Source: Alistipes sp. (GTDB lineage Bacteria; Bacteroidota; Bacteroidia; Bacteroidales; Rikenellaceae). Taken from it: DNA of 40,667 bases. The stretch lies in the NCBI GenBank assembly GCA_017631035.1, contig JAGBUB010000011.1:1-40667 (forward strand). The letters are read 5' to 3'. The notes under the pieces were generated by a model. That model saw only the letters and a list, made by a program, of their open reading frames with translations, had not been told where the DNA came from and did not search any database. Positions 17,279-25,776 of this stretch are shown here, piece after piece (within the stretch, counting starts at the first letter, position 1; each line of letters opens with the position of its first letter). Position numbers and translations under genes: made by a program.

Positions 17279-18757
17279 TTATTTTCTACGTAATACCGAT
17301 CTGAGCATCGCACGCAAATCGATCTTCTCACGCCACACGGCATAGGCCACAAACAGGGCGAAGATTACGACATTGGCCACATAACCCATCAGCTGACCCA
17401 CATAGGGCAACAGTGCCTCGCTCGCAAAGAAGAGCGCAACGCCAAGCACGACATACTCCACGATGCGACGCACGTCGTAGGGTGTGGGGAAGTAGCGGCG
17501 ATTGAGGTAGTAGCTCACCACCACCATAGCGGCCTCGGCAACAAAACGGGCCCACGCGGCACCATAGTATCCCCAGCGGGGGAGCATCACGACGTTGGCT
17601 ACGACCGTAACGGCCAGACCAACGAAGGTTACATAGATGGCGAAGCGGGTCTTCTCCTCGCGCTTATACCAGAACGAGAGGTTGAGCCACACACCTGCCA
17701 GCACATTGGCACCCAGAATGACGGGCAGGATGAAGATGCCCTCGCGGAAGTCGCGGCCCACAATCAGCGCAAACACATCGCGGAAGAGGGCTATGCCGAG
17801 GAAAATCATCATCGAGGCCATCATATAGTACTTCAGCGCAGCGGCGTTGGACTCCACAAACTCCTCCTTCGAGAAGTTCGATAGGAAGAAGGGCTCGGCC
17901 GCAAGACGGTACATCTGAGTGAAGAGTGTCATCACCACGGCAATCTTAGTGATGGCGCCATAGATGCCGAGCTGTGCCATAGATATATCCTCGGGCAAGA
18001 GGTATTTGATCATCTGGCGGTCGATAAACTCGTTGGCAGTGCCTGCAATGCCACCCACCAACAGGGGTAACGAGTAGGCAAGTATAAGGCGCAACTGGCG
18101 GCCATCGATGCGGGGAATGGTGCGCTCGGTGGTGGGCAGAATGAGCAGGAACGTAGCCACGCTGGCTACAAGGTTGGTAACAAAGACCCATCCCACGCCA
18201 AACTCCGACTCGAACAATCCCGTAGCCTGAAACACCACAGCAAGCGAGACGTTGATAACCACGTTGCACGCCTTGAGCATAACAAACTTAAGGGCTCTAC
18301 CCTGCTCACGCAGACGCGAGAAAGGAATCATCGTAGCCACATCGAAGAGGATAATCGAGGCGACCAGCACCACATAGAGCTCGTTGCCAACGTAGGCATC
18401 GCCCATCCAGCGGGCAATCGTTGAGCGGAACAATACAACCACAACGAAGAAGAGCAACGAGGCTACAAGCGTAGCGCCCCAAGTGGTTGCAAAGAGGTGG
18501 CGTTTCTTGCGGCGCACATCCTCCTCTGCCCCACCCTCGGCTTCGGCCTTGGCGGCAAAGCGGAAGTAGCTCGACTCCATACCCATCGACAACAACACCA
18601 GCGCAAAGGGGATAAGCGCATAGACGTCGGTCACGATGCCGTAGGCCACCTGACCAAACACACGCGTGTAGAGCGGTGTGAGCAGGTAACTGAGCAGTCG
18701 CACGACGATGGTGCTGATGCCGTAGATGGCGGTCTGTTTAGCTAACTTTTCGAGCAT
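17279..18757 (-). CDS. Oligosaccharide flippase (MOP family, Wzx-like)
   Basis: A 492-aa integral membrane protein with about 12-14 TM segments. It opens with [31 protein letters not shown], the standard start of polysaccharide biosynthesis / MATE-like MOP flippases, which move lipid-linked glycans across the inner membrane. The substrate is unknown; no glycan gene cluster is adjacent. First gene of the flippase-dut-cyclophilin unit, with a leader of about 125 nt. Confidence 0.9.
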   Translation of the reverse strand: MLEKLAKQTAIYGISTIVVRLLSYLLTPLYTRVFGQVAYGIVTDVYALIPFALVLLSMGMESSYFRFAAKAEAEGGAEEDVRRKKRHLFATTWGATLVASLLFFVVVVLFRSTIARWMGDAYVGNELYVVLVASIILFDVATMIPFSRLREQGRALKFVMLKACNVVINVSLAVVFQATGLFESEFGVGWVFVTNLVASVATFLLILPTTERTIPRIDGRQLRLILAYSLPLLVGGIAGTANEFIDRQMIKYLLPEDISMAQLGIYGAITKIAVVMTLFTQMYRLAAEPFFLSNFSKEEFVESNAAALKYYMMASMMIFLGIALFRDVFALIVGRDFREGIFILPVILGANVLAGVWLNLSFWYKREEKTRFAIYVTFVGLAVTVVANVVMLPRWGYYGAAWARFVAEAAMVVVSYYLNRRYFPTPYDVRRIVEYVVLGVALFFASEALLPYVGQLMGYVANVVIFALFVAYAVWREKIDLRAMLRSVLRRK

Positions 18758-18888
18758 TTTTCACTTTTCGGTTTGGGGCTCATCCATCCCTTGCCGGGGC
18801 TGGAGGCAGAGCCGAATTTCTCGCGCTCACGCGTGTGAGGCGTGCCTGCGACGCATAAGCGCACGCGCACAATGCGCGATATGACCTG

Positions 18889-18896
18889 CAAAGTTA
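18889..18896 (-). promoter_or_regulatory. Flippase-dut promoter -7 element
   Basis: TAACTTTG on the minus strand, a perfect TAnnTTTG box. The start point would be near 18882. The transcribed leader contains a palindrome CTCACACGCGTGAG and CG-rich inverted repeats. No clear TTTG -33 element. Confidence 0.55.
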
Positions 18897-18899
18897 ATA

Positions 18900-19079
18900 A
18901 TTTTATTGGATTTGAGGGCCTGTTTTGGCGGCTTTTCACTGCGGGGTGGCAGAAATGGAGAATTTAGGTGTAAAATTTTCTTTTCTCACCGAGGAGGGGT
19001 TATCGGACTGAATAAGACGATTTTAGGGGTGAGGGAGTTAAATAATTTAATAAATAATTGAATTTTTATAGTCAAAATA
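18900..19079. other. AT-rich divergent spacer, nothing recognised
   Basis: About 180 bp between the minus-strand flippase promoter and the plus-strand promoter of the virus-derived cluster. No open frame of note, no tRNA and no attachment site is recognised. Confidence 0.5.
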
Positions 19080-19111
19080 CTTGACAAACGCTTTTTCGTG
19101 TATTATATTTG
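19080..19111 (+). promoter_or_regulatory. Promoter of the virus-derived cluster
   Basis: CTTG at 19080-19083, a 20-nt spacer and a perfect TATATTTG box at 19104-19111. Transcription would begin near 19118. It is the only strong promoter I see in front of the nine-gene cluster. Confidence 0.7.
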
Positions 19112-19113
19112 CA

Positions 19114-19179
19114 GTGTCGCAAATCACTAATCAGCATATTTATAAAGCCATTTTATAGGATTGGGCGAGTTTGCGACAC
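19114..19179 (+). promoter_or_regulatory. 10-bp inverted repeat at the transcription start
   Basis: GTGTCGCAAA (19114-19123) and TTTGCGACAC (19170-19179) are perfect complements separated by 46 nt, which themselves contain a TATAAA/TTTATA inner stem. The left arm overlaps the predicted start point, so it may be an operator half-pair or a 5' stem of the leader RNA. Confidence 0.55.
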
Positions 19180-19217
19180 GAGGCAACAATAAATTAAATT
19201 ACTGAACTTATCGTTTT

Positions 19218-19295
19218 ATGAAATACACTGTCCTCAACGCTATCAAACTTCCCTCTGCACTGCCACCGCACGGCGGGCTGAATAGCGAGTTATGA
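19218..19295 (+). CDS. Possible 25-codon leader ORF
   Basis: ATG at 19218 to TGA at 19295, beginning MKYTVLNAIK and ending NSEL. The codons (GTC CTC AAC GCT ATC) look like those of the surrounding genes and the ATG follows a TTTT-rich, A-rich stretch. Its last codons GAG TTA TGA form the left arm of a downstream inverted repeat, an arrangement seen in attenuators. No homologue is recognised and translation is unproven. Confidence 0.35.
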   Translation: MKYTVLNAIKLPSALPPHGGLNSEL

Positions 19296-19363
19296 ACATA
19301 TCAACAGCGAGGTTACATATGTAATGCTGACTTTTCAACATAGGCCAAACTGCGTCATAACTC
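19287..19363 (+). promoter_or_regulatory. Leader inverted repeat plus internal palindrome
   Basis: GAGTTATGA (19287-19295) pairs perfectly with TCATAACTC (19355-19363). Between them lies the perfect 12-bp palindrome TTACATATGTAA (19313-19324), a plausible protein-binding site. The right arm is followed by TTTAAAAAG, not a full T-run. Confidence 0.5.
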
Positions 19364-19447
19364 TTTAAAAAGCAGAGATGAGCGCCAGTAGCCTCGGCGC
19401 ATTATCAACAACGGGCTACATTGCAATCAACAATTTTATTAACACCA

Positions 19448-19468
19448 GAAGCCGAAAAAATCGGCTTC
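19448..19468 (+). promoter_or_regulatory. Hairpin 24 nt upstream of first cluster gene
   Basis: GAAGCCGA-AAAAA-TCGGCTTC: an 8-bp perfect stem with a five-A loop. With no T-run after it, it is more likely a translation-control or RNA-stability element than a terminator. Confidence 0.5.
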
Positions 19469-19491
19469 CGACCCCTAACACCCCTAAAAAA

Positions 19492-19896
19492 ATGAACCGA
19501 ACCAACCTACTGAAAGCCATCGAGAGCTCGGCAACGGCCAACGGCTATCACTTCTACTCGGGCGATGAGCACTACATTCCGCAGCTCGCCACGGCCTACC
19601 CTGCGCTATGGCTCAACCCGCCAAAGTTTCAATCCATCGAGGGTCGCACGCACGGAAAGATTACCTATGCCGTGACGCTGCACGCCATCGACGCCAACCC
19701 CAAGCTTTCGCCCGAGGAGCGTACGCAGGTGGGCACACGACTCGAAGAGCAGTTGCTCGACACATTTACCTCGCTATCGCAGGCCGACTTTGTGGTGACG
19801 GTGGAAAACCTGACGATCAAACATCAGTCGCTCACGCGAACGGCACTGGATGATGTGACAGCTACGGCGACGGCCGATGTGATTACATTCTTCTAA
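19492..19896 (+). CDS. Tail-terminator-like protein, cluster gene 1
   Basis: A 134-aa protein, MNRTNLLKAIESSAT onward. An upstream in-frame ATG at 19378 gives a 38-residue low-complexity extension and is rejected because 19492 follows a CCCCTAAAAAA leader like other cluster genes. The fold pattern (N-terminal helix, IPQLATAYPALWLNPP, strand TYAVTLHAID, long helix ERTQVGTRLEEQLLDTF, C-terminal strands VVTVENLTIKHQ and ATATADVITFF) resembles siphophage tail terminator / tail completion proteins in size and order. This is structural pattern-matching only; no signature proves it. Confidence 0.55.
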   Translation: MNRTNLLKAIESSATANGYHFYSGDEHYIPQLATAYPALWLNPPKFQSIEGRTHGKITYAVTLHAIDANPKLSPEERTQVGTRLEEQLLDTFTSLSQADFVVTVENLTIKHQSLTRTALDDVTATATADVITFF

Positions 19897-19915
19897 CCTA
19901 AAAACAACCTACATT

Positions 19916-20890
19916 ATGAAATTTACATTACTGCCCGAGGCATACTCATCGTTTCGGGAGCCCCTTCTCTACGCCTTCACGACCGAGAGCGAAACGCCAC
20001 GCGACGTGGAGATTAAGATTATCGACTGCGCCAACGGCGAGGTGATTGGCCGAAAGCGACTATACAACGTAACCTCGGGCGAGGTGGACATCGCACCCTA
20101 CCTGCGCTCGGTGGCACGGCCTACGCTGCCCACGACAATCGAGGGTTGTGGCGAAATCGATACCTCGACAAACATTCGTGTGATAGTGCAGGCCGATGGC
20201 GTGGACTCGGAGCCTAGAAAGTTCATCGCCGCAAAAATTGACCGCAACGCAATCTTCACGCTACTCTCATCGCAGCACCTGAATCGCACGATGGCGCACG
20301 ACGAGTTCGACATTGTCTGCTACTTCTCGTGGCCCGACATTGTGGTGAGCCTCGACGTGGAGTTCATAGGCAGTGGCAGCGAACTGTTGACAATTACCCC
20401 TCCCTCGGGCGGCCAGCGAGCCGTGGCGGTGACGGCCCGTGGTAGAGAGGGTGTTGATGCTATGAGGGTGACGCTCAAGGTGGATGGCACACCGATGGAG
20501 GTAATCGAATATGACCTCAAACCCAACCTCAGCAACGCCCGACGTGTGGCGTGGCTCAATACACAGCTCTCGCCCGAGGTCTACACCTTCCCGCTACGCA
20601 AGGGGGTGCTCATTGAGTCGACACGTCGCCATATGGAGAGTATCTGGGGACGTGAAGCGGCCAGCGTGGAAGCCCGCAACGAGCTGAAGCTACTCTCGGC
20701 ATACGAACCCGAGCAACAAATCAGGGCCATTGCCGAGATCCTCTACTCGCCCAAGGTATGGCTCATTGAGGGCCACGACGTGCGTAGCGTACTGCTCGCC
20801 ACCGACCGAGTGCTGATTTCGCCAAGCAAAGGTATGGGCATAGTGGAGGTGGACATTCGTGCCGCAGAGGAGGGCGTGCTGCTATGGTAG
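19916..20890 (+). CDS. Distal-tail-like structural protein, cluster gene 2
   Basis: A 324-aa beta-rich protein with no signal peptide. It starts FTLLPEAYSSFREPLLYAFT; the segment RRVAWLNTQLSPEVYTFPLRKGVLIE (about 208-233) resembles the W.N..G..E.YTF pattern common in Bacteroidetes phage tail-tip proteins. The C-terminal third has EIL YSPKVWLIEG-type strands. Its end overlaps the next gene by 7 bp, implying stoichiometric coupling with the large hub-like protein. The tail-tip (Dit-like) assignment is tentative. Confidence 0.5.
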   Translation: MKFTLLPEAYSSFREPLLYAFTTESETPRDVEIKIIDCANGEVIGRKRLYNVTSGEVDIAPYLRSVARPTLPTTIEGCGEIDTSTNIRVIVQADGVDSEPRKFIAAKIDRNAIFTLLSSQHLNRTMAHDEFDIVCYFSWPDIVVSLDVEFIGSGSELLTITPPSGGQRAVAVTARGREGVDAMRVTLKVDGTPMEVIEYDLKPNLSNARRVAWLNTQLSPEVYTFPLRKGVLIESTRRHMESIWGREAASVEARNELKLLSAYEPEQQIRAIAEILYSPKVWLIEGHDVRSVLLATDRVLISPSKGMGIVEVDIRAAEEGVLLW

Positions 20891-23214
20891 AGATTAAAAT
20901 CGACGGACAGAGGTGCGACACCGAGTCCTCGTTTGTGCCCGACAAGCGAGCCTTCTCGTTCGACGCCAAGGCTCTGGCCGATGTCGACAAGCAGCGCACA
21001 GGTCGCACGCTCACACTACGCCTGCCGTTATCGCCCACCAACGACCGCATAATGGGTTATGCTGCCGACCCTGCTGCGGCCGAGCTCTTCAACGCCACGT
21101 ATCACGAGGGTGAGGTTGTCGTTGACGGCGTTTCGCTCCTTAAGGGCGTGGCTACGCTGCTGGCCATCGAGGCTGATGAGGCTGTGGGATACTACAAAAT
21201 CCGCATACGCGACGGTGCGGGCGACTGGATTGAAAGCATAGCATCGAGGAGCCTCTCTCAGACCGACATAGGTTTCGAGGCTACGCTCAACGCAGAGACC
21301 ATTGTCCAGAGTTGGAGTGGCGAGCAGGGGGTAAGGTTTCTGCCGGTGCTCTTCGACGACTATCGCAACCCACACGACACGACATCGCTCTACCCACCCC
21401 AGCGAGTAATGACGGTGGCCGACTACTACCCCTTCATCTCGGTGAGAAAGTTATTGCAGGCCATATTCAAGGGTGCAGGCTACACGGTAGAGGGACAATT
21501 TATGGAGAGCGAGATGATGAAAAAACTCTACTTCAGCGGCCGTTACCCCTCGTCGGGTCGTTCGCTTAGGCGACTTGAAGAGAGTTCGGGATTTAAGGCC
21601 ACACGCACAACAGCCTCGACGACGACGGCCGACGAGTCGGGCAGGGTGTGGCTGACGCCGCTGGTGCTCACCTCGTCGCTGGGCAACTTTGTGGATTCGA
21701 CCGAGGGCGATGGGTGCTACAACAACCACGGCGTGTTGCAGATAGACTCGTCGGGCGTGGAGTACAGGCCCACGGTAGAGGCGAGTGTGAGTTTTGAGAT
21801 TGGGCTAAAGTACACCACCGAGTACAAGATGTTATCGAGCAGTCGCTTGCAGGGTTTCGACGCCTTATATGTCGATGCGGGATGCGATTTAGAGATTCCG
21901 CTTGCAAATCAGTTCAAGGACCGACGCTCGAGCCTCACGCCCGGTGTGGAGTACAGATTGGTGAACTTCAGCCACCAGACGGGTACCATCTACCGATTGG
22001 TATATATCACCGACTCGGGTTCGACCAACATCAAGACTTTCACCAAGGCCGAGACATTATTCACAATGCCCTCGCTCAGCGGTGGACGCTGTGTGCTACA
22101 GACCGCCAACGGCAAGGAGGTCACCGGCGACTGGGCTATCTACGACGGATGGGTGACCACCACAGGAGAGGTGGAAGTAGAGGTGGTATTGCAGACTCCG
22201 CCCGAGAGGCTCTCGCCCTCGACGGCCAAGAGCTTCAACAATATGTACCTGCACGGTGCAGAGGCCGAGCAGAGCGTAACGCTTGCGGCGGGATGCACAC
22301 TGCAGGCACGCTTCACCTCATCGCCTGCCGAGGGGTCGGCACTCACCTCCGAAACCATCCTCGGGCATCAGTGCTCGCAACTCGACTTCGTGAAGGCCAT
22401 AGTGCAGATGTTCAACCTGCGCATAGCGACCATCGAAGGCTCGCGCAGGCTTTTGATTGAGCCTTATGACAACTTCTACAACGGTGCGCTACACGACATC
22501 AGCCACTATGTGGAGCCACACAAGCCTATGCTGGCAACGGAGATGGCTGCCGAGGTGAGTCTCTCACGCTCGCTCGGCTACCGTAGCGAGGGCGATGGTG
22601 CCGTTGCACGACACAACGCTCAGAATGACGAGGTTTTCGGTCGCTGGAGCACCACAACACCCTCCTATGTGGCAAAGATGGGGAGTGAGCGCCTGACAAA
22701 CTCGCTCTTCTGCCCCACCATCTCGACAACGGGAGTACACGCCTCGGCACCATCGGCCCTGATTATGCAAGTGGGTGACCGCGACGCCGACGCAACGGAG
22801 GAGGTGGCAATGCGAATCGTAAGCTACGAGGGTATGGAGCCCCTGCCCGAGGGCGAGAGCTGGGGTGCGCCATCGTTCGGGGCGGAGTATCCACTGGCGG
22901 CCTTCCACTTTGCCGAGCGCTTCACGCTCTGCTTCGAGGATCGTGACGGGGTGCAGGGTCTACACCGCTACTACGACAAGCAGTGGAGCGAAGAGTCAAA
23001 GCGTCGCCGACTCAGCCTCTCGCTCACGTTGCCCGCACACCTCGTGCAACATATGTGCGACTGCGACGAGGACGGTGGCGCTCGCGACACCTACCGACTC
23101 AACATTGGCGGCCAGGGGGCGAACTACCATCTGAGTCGGGTGGTATCTTTCGACACGACCATAGGGTGTGCACAATGCGAATTTGTGCGTACCATTACCG
23201 ATGAATTAACCTAA
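20884..23214 (+). CDS. Large tail-hub-like protein, cluster gene 3
   Basis: A 776-aa protein, the largest of the cluster. It begins MVEIKIDGQRCDTESSFVPDKRAFSFDAKAL and contains FPLPLSPTNDRIMGYA-like and ADYYPFISVRKLLQAIFKGAGYTVEG stretches, a layout I associate with Bacteroidetes phage tail or baseplate hub proteins that start with a Dit/hub-like domain. QCSQLDFVKAIVQMFNLRI.TIEGSRRLLIEPYDNFY (about 500-540) also fits a hub motif. The C-terminus has a Cys-containing CDCDEDGG and CAQCE. No enzymatic domain is recognised. There is no tape-measure protein before it. Confidence 0.5.
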   Translation: MVEIKIDGQRCDTESSFVPDKRAFSFDAKALADVDKQRTGRTLTLRLPLSPTNDRIMGYAADPAAAELFNATYHEGEVVVDGVSLLKGVATLLAIEADEAVGYYKIRIRDGAGDWIESIASRSLSQTDIGFEATLNAETIVQSWSGEQGVRFLPVLFDDYRNPHDTTSLYPPQRVMTVADYYPFISVRKLLQAIFKGAGYTVEGQFMESEMMKKLYFSGRYPSSGRSLRRLEESSGFKATRTTASTTTADESGRVWLTPLVLTSSLGNFVDSTEGDGCYNNHGVLQIDSSGVEYRPTVEASVSFEIGLKYTTEYKMLSSSRLQGFDALYVDAGCDLEIPLANQFKDRRSSLTPGVEYRLVNFSHQTGTIYRLVYITDSGSTNIKTFTKAETLFTMPSLSGGRCVLQTANGKEVTGDWAIYDGWVTTTGEVEVEVVLQTPPERLSPSTAKSFNNMYLHGAEAEQSVTLAAGCTLQARFTSSPAEGSALTSETILGHQCSQLDFVKAIVQMFNLRIATIEGSRRLLIEPYDNFYNGALHDISHYVEPHKPMLATEMAAEVSLSRSLGYRSEGDGAVARHNAQNDEVFGRWSTTTPSYVAKMGSERLTNSLFCPTISTTGVHASAPSALIMQVGDRDADATEEVAMRIVSYEGMEPLPEGESWGAPSFGAEYPLAAFHFAERFTLCFEDRDGVQGLHRYYDKQWSEESKRRRLSLSLTLPAHLVQHMCDCDEDGGARDTYRLNIGGQGANYHLSRVVSFDTTIGCAQCEFVRTITDELT

Positions 23215-23234
23215 TTGAAAACCTAAAAGAGAAA

Positions 23235-24239
23235 ATGCAAACCAAGATTACAATCAGAAACGAAGCTCACACCTGTTACATCGACATCGAGGGCACGATA
23301 GGCGTACCCGAAGAGCATCAGTTCGAGAATGGCGACTCGCGTGTGGCTACTTTCAAGACACTACGTCACGAGGTGCAACGCATAGCCGAGATTGCCGCCA
23401 AGAGTGTGGTGGTGAACATACGCTCGACGGGCGGCGATGTGAACGATGCACTGCTCATCTACGATGCGCTGATGGGACTCGATGCACACATCACAACACG
23501 TTGCTACGGCTACACAGCCTCGGCTGCAACAATCATCGCACAGGCGGCAAACGACGGCTGTCGTGAGATTTCAAGCAACGCTATGTACCTGATACACAAG
23601 TCAACCTGCTCAATCGAGGGCAACGCCTCGTCGCTCGACGCACGTGCCGACCTATTGCGCAAGACCGACGAGCGACTGGCCGCACTCTATGCTCTGCACT
23701 CGGGACTCGATGCCCAGTTCTTTGCCGATTTAATGGCTGAGAATGGAGGCGAGGGACGTTGGCTCACGGCCCAGGAGGCGGTGGCGGCAGGTCTTGCCGA
23801 CCGCATTATCGAGCCTGCGGCCACGACCCAGCAACCCTCAACGGAGAGTGACCTGCCCACCGACAAGGCCCTACACGGCGAGGCGCACAACTCGACAGCG
23901 AGCGTGATTATCCGCTTCCTGCTCGGACGTCTGGCCTACCGCATCGAGGAGTGGCTGGAGAGCCTGCACCATAAGCATCAGTCAAAGCGCGAGGAGCGCA
24001 AAGCAAAGAAGCAGGCCGAGACACTCGCCCCCGAAGAGGAGAGCACCAAAGAGGAGAGTTCGCTACCGCAGGCGGCTGTACAGAGCCCCTCGCGTTCGGC
24101 GATTGCCTTCGACGAGGGTCAGCGCCGAGCCTTGGCCACACGCACAAAGCCTGTGGAGGACCCCTCGATGAATCAGTCTGTGCAGCAGGCCAACGAACGA
24201 GCCTACGCCGACGATGCCAAGGCCTTCGGCAGATACTAA
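23235..24239 (+). CDS. ClpP-type prohead protease with scaffold-like tail, cluster gene 4
   Basis: A 334-aa protein. Residues 1-195 are an S14 ClpP/SppA-like fold: VVVNIRSTGGDVNDALLIYDAL (oxyanion region), catalytic Ser96 in YGYTASAAT, His121 in AMYLIHKST, and RWLTAQEAVAAGLADRI. The position of the third (Asp) residue is unclear: the stretch before RW is GGEG. Residues about 196-334 are charged, Gln/Glu/Lys-rich and probably helical, like a capsid scaffold, so this looks like a protease-scaffold fusion. It lies directly upstream of the capsid gene, the usual order. Confidence 0.85.
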   Translation: MQTKITIRNEAHTCYIDIEGTIGVPEEHQFENGDSRVATFKTLRHEVQRIAEIAAKSVVVNIRSTGGDVNDALLIYDALMGLDAHITTRCYGYTASAATIIAQAANDGCREISSNAMYLIHKSTCSIEGNASSLDARADLLRKTDERLAALYALHSGLDAQFFADLMAENGGEGRWLTAQEAVAAGLADRIIEPAATTQQPSTESDLPTDKALHGEAHNSTASVIIRFLLGRLAYRIEEWLESLHHKHQSKREERKAKKQAETLAPEEESTKEESSLPQAAVQSPSRSAIAFDEGQRRALATRTKPVEDPSMNQSVQQANERAYADDAKAFGRY

Positions 24240-24299
24240 ACCACACAAAACCAAACTTTTACAAAAACCGATTAACAAACCTAAAACAACAGTAAAATT

Positions 24300-25292
24300 A
24301 TGTCAAACATTATCGTAAATCCCAAAACTTATTCAGGTCGCGAACTTGAGACCATCTTCTTCCGTCCCCTCTTGACCGGTCCTTCGGCCGAGTCACTCGG
24401 AATCCGCATCCTCTACAATATGCCTATGCCCACCGTAGTGCAGATCTGGGACAACAAGCAGAACGTGCTCACGCCCTTCGATCAGGCATCGGGCTGGAGT
24501 GGCGGCACAAAGTCGACACACTACCAGAAGACAATCCCTATGTCGCGCGTGAAGGCCGAGAACTCGTTTGCGGCAAGCGACTACTTCTCGACCGTCTTCG
24601 AGATGATTACCAACCGTGCCGATGTGAATATGGAGGATCTGTCGGGCACCGAGTTGGAGGCTGCCGAGACCGAGCTCTTCCGTCGTGCCATCGCCGAGTC
24701 TATTCGTATGAATATGTGGTTGGGCGACAAGGATAACACACTCAACACAAGCTTCAACAGCTTCGACGGTCTGCTCAAGATTATCAACACCCGCGTGAAG
24801 AGCGGCGAGATTGCCACCTCGTCGACCAACCTGAGCACGATGTTGAACGAGATGGAGATTGGCGAGCTCTTCTCTGAGGTTGTGAGCAAGGCCAACCCCC
24901 GACTGAAGGGCCTTTATGCCGAGGGTCAGGTGGCATTCTTCGTCTCACCCCGCATCTACGCCCTCTACCAGAGCTACCTCGACAGCGCCTACGGCTCGGC
25001 ATCGTATCAGGATTGCCAGACAGGTCGTGCACAGCTCGCCTACCACGGCTTCCCCGTAATTGAGATTAACCTCGAGCCCTACATCGGCGAGTCGGAACTC
25101 TCGGAGGATTTCATCATCTTCACCGACCGTCGCAACCTGGCCCTGGCTGTGAATACGGCCGACAGCCCCGGTTCGGAGATTCGTATGTGGTACAACCCCG
25201 ACGAGATGGAAAACCGCCAGCGTGCAGTGTTTGCCATCGGCTGCGAGGTGTTGGACGAGGAGTTGGTGTCGGCCTACATCGACGCCCAGTAA
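24300..25292 (+). CDS. Major capsid protein (HK97-like), cluster gene 5
   Basis: A 330-aa protein following the protease by 60 bp. It starts SNIIVNPKTYSGRELETIFFRPLLTGP and ends with FIIFTDRRNLALAVNTADSPGSEIRMWYNPDEMENRQRAVFAIGCEVLDEELVSAYI, the typical P-domain/A-domain end of HK97-fold capsids in Bacteroidetes phages. The middle GLLKIINTRVKSGEI and FVSPRIYALYQSYLDSAYG also fit. There is no N-terminal delta scaffold, consistent with the scaffold-like tail on the protease. The leader ACCTAAAACAACAGTAAAATT is A-rich, suggesting strong translation. Confidence 0.82.
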   Translation: MSNIIVNPKTYSGRELETIFFRPLLTGPSAESLGIRILYNMPMPTVVQIWDNKQNVLTPFDQASGWSGGTKSTHYQKTIPMSRVKAENSFAASDYFSTVFEMITNRADVNMEDLSGTELEAAETELFRRAIAESIRMNMWLGDKDNTLNTSFNSFDGLLKIINTRVKSGEIATSSTNLSTMLNEMEIGELFSEVVSKANPRLKGLYAEGQVAFFVSPRIYALYQSYLDSAYGSASYQDCQTGRAQLAYHGFPVIEINLEPYIGESELSEDFIIFTDRRNLALAVNTADSPGSEIRMWYNPDEMENRQRAVFAIGCEVLDEELVSAYIDAQ

Positions 25293-25304
25293 TAAGTGTG
25301 CCCT

Positions 25305-25757
25305 ATGACCGAGAAGAGATTATATAAGCCTGTGGGCGGAGTGGCCCACGCTGAACTATTCGCGGTAGGAGGGCTAACGTCGGCAGAGGATTTGGTACAG
25401 GGGCGAGGTCTTAGAGTGGAGCTAAGCGACGATGGGTCGCACTACCACGAGGAGGCCTCGGCCGACAACCTGCCCGTGAGCGTGCAACACACGCTCACCC
25501 TCTGCTCGACGCGATGGCAGGCGACCGAATGGTTCGATGCCGACTTCCTTGCCCGCGCCTCGGCCGACGGTGTGGTGGCTCGCATAGGGCTCTGCTCGGG
25601 CGAGAGTATAGTGGTGGGATGGAGCCAGCGCTTTGGCTTCGAGCAACCGCTACGACTACGCTCGCTGCTCTTCAACTCGGGCAGCCACGCCAACGACTCA
25701 CCGCGCGTGGAGCTGACACTCTCATCGTGCGACACCTGCTCGGCCTTCGATAAATAA
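25305..25757 (+). CDS. Tail-tube-like protein, cluster gene 6
   Basis: A 150-aa protein 12 bp after the capsid gene. It is beta-rich and ends with FNSGSHANDSPRVELTLSSCDTCSAF, which resembles the C-terminal 'sGs...d.P.v.LtLs..dt' ending of Bacteroidetes phage tail-tube or virion proteins. The middle VQHTLTLCSTRWQATEWFDADFLARASADGVVARI is consistent with strands around a central helix. The assignment is weak; a capsid decoration protein would be an alternative at this position. The ATG at 25305 was chosen over the GTG at 25296. Confidence 0.45.
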   Translation: MTEKRLYKPVGGVAHAELFAVGGLTSAEDLVQGRGLRVELSDDGSHYHEEASADNLPVSVQHTLTLCSTRWQATEWFDADFLARASADGVVARIGLCSGESIVVGWSQRFGFEQPLRLRSLLFNSGSHANDSPRVELTLSSCDTCSAFDK

Positions 25758-25776
25758 CACAGCAAAGAACAACATT

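Noticed and set aside
19378-19491. 38-residue N-terminal extension of the first cluster gene
   Set aside because: Low-complexity and spans the leader hairpin; the ATG at 19492 follows a CCTAAAA leader like the other cluster genes.
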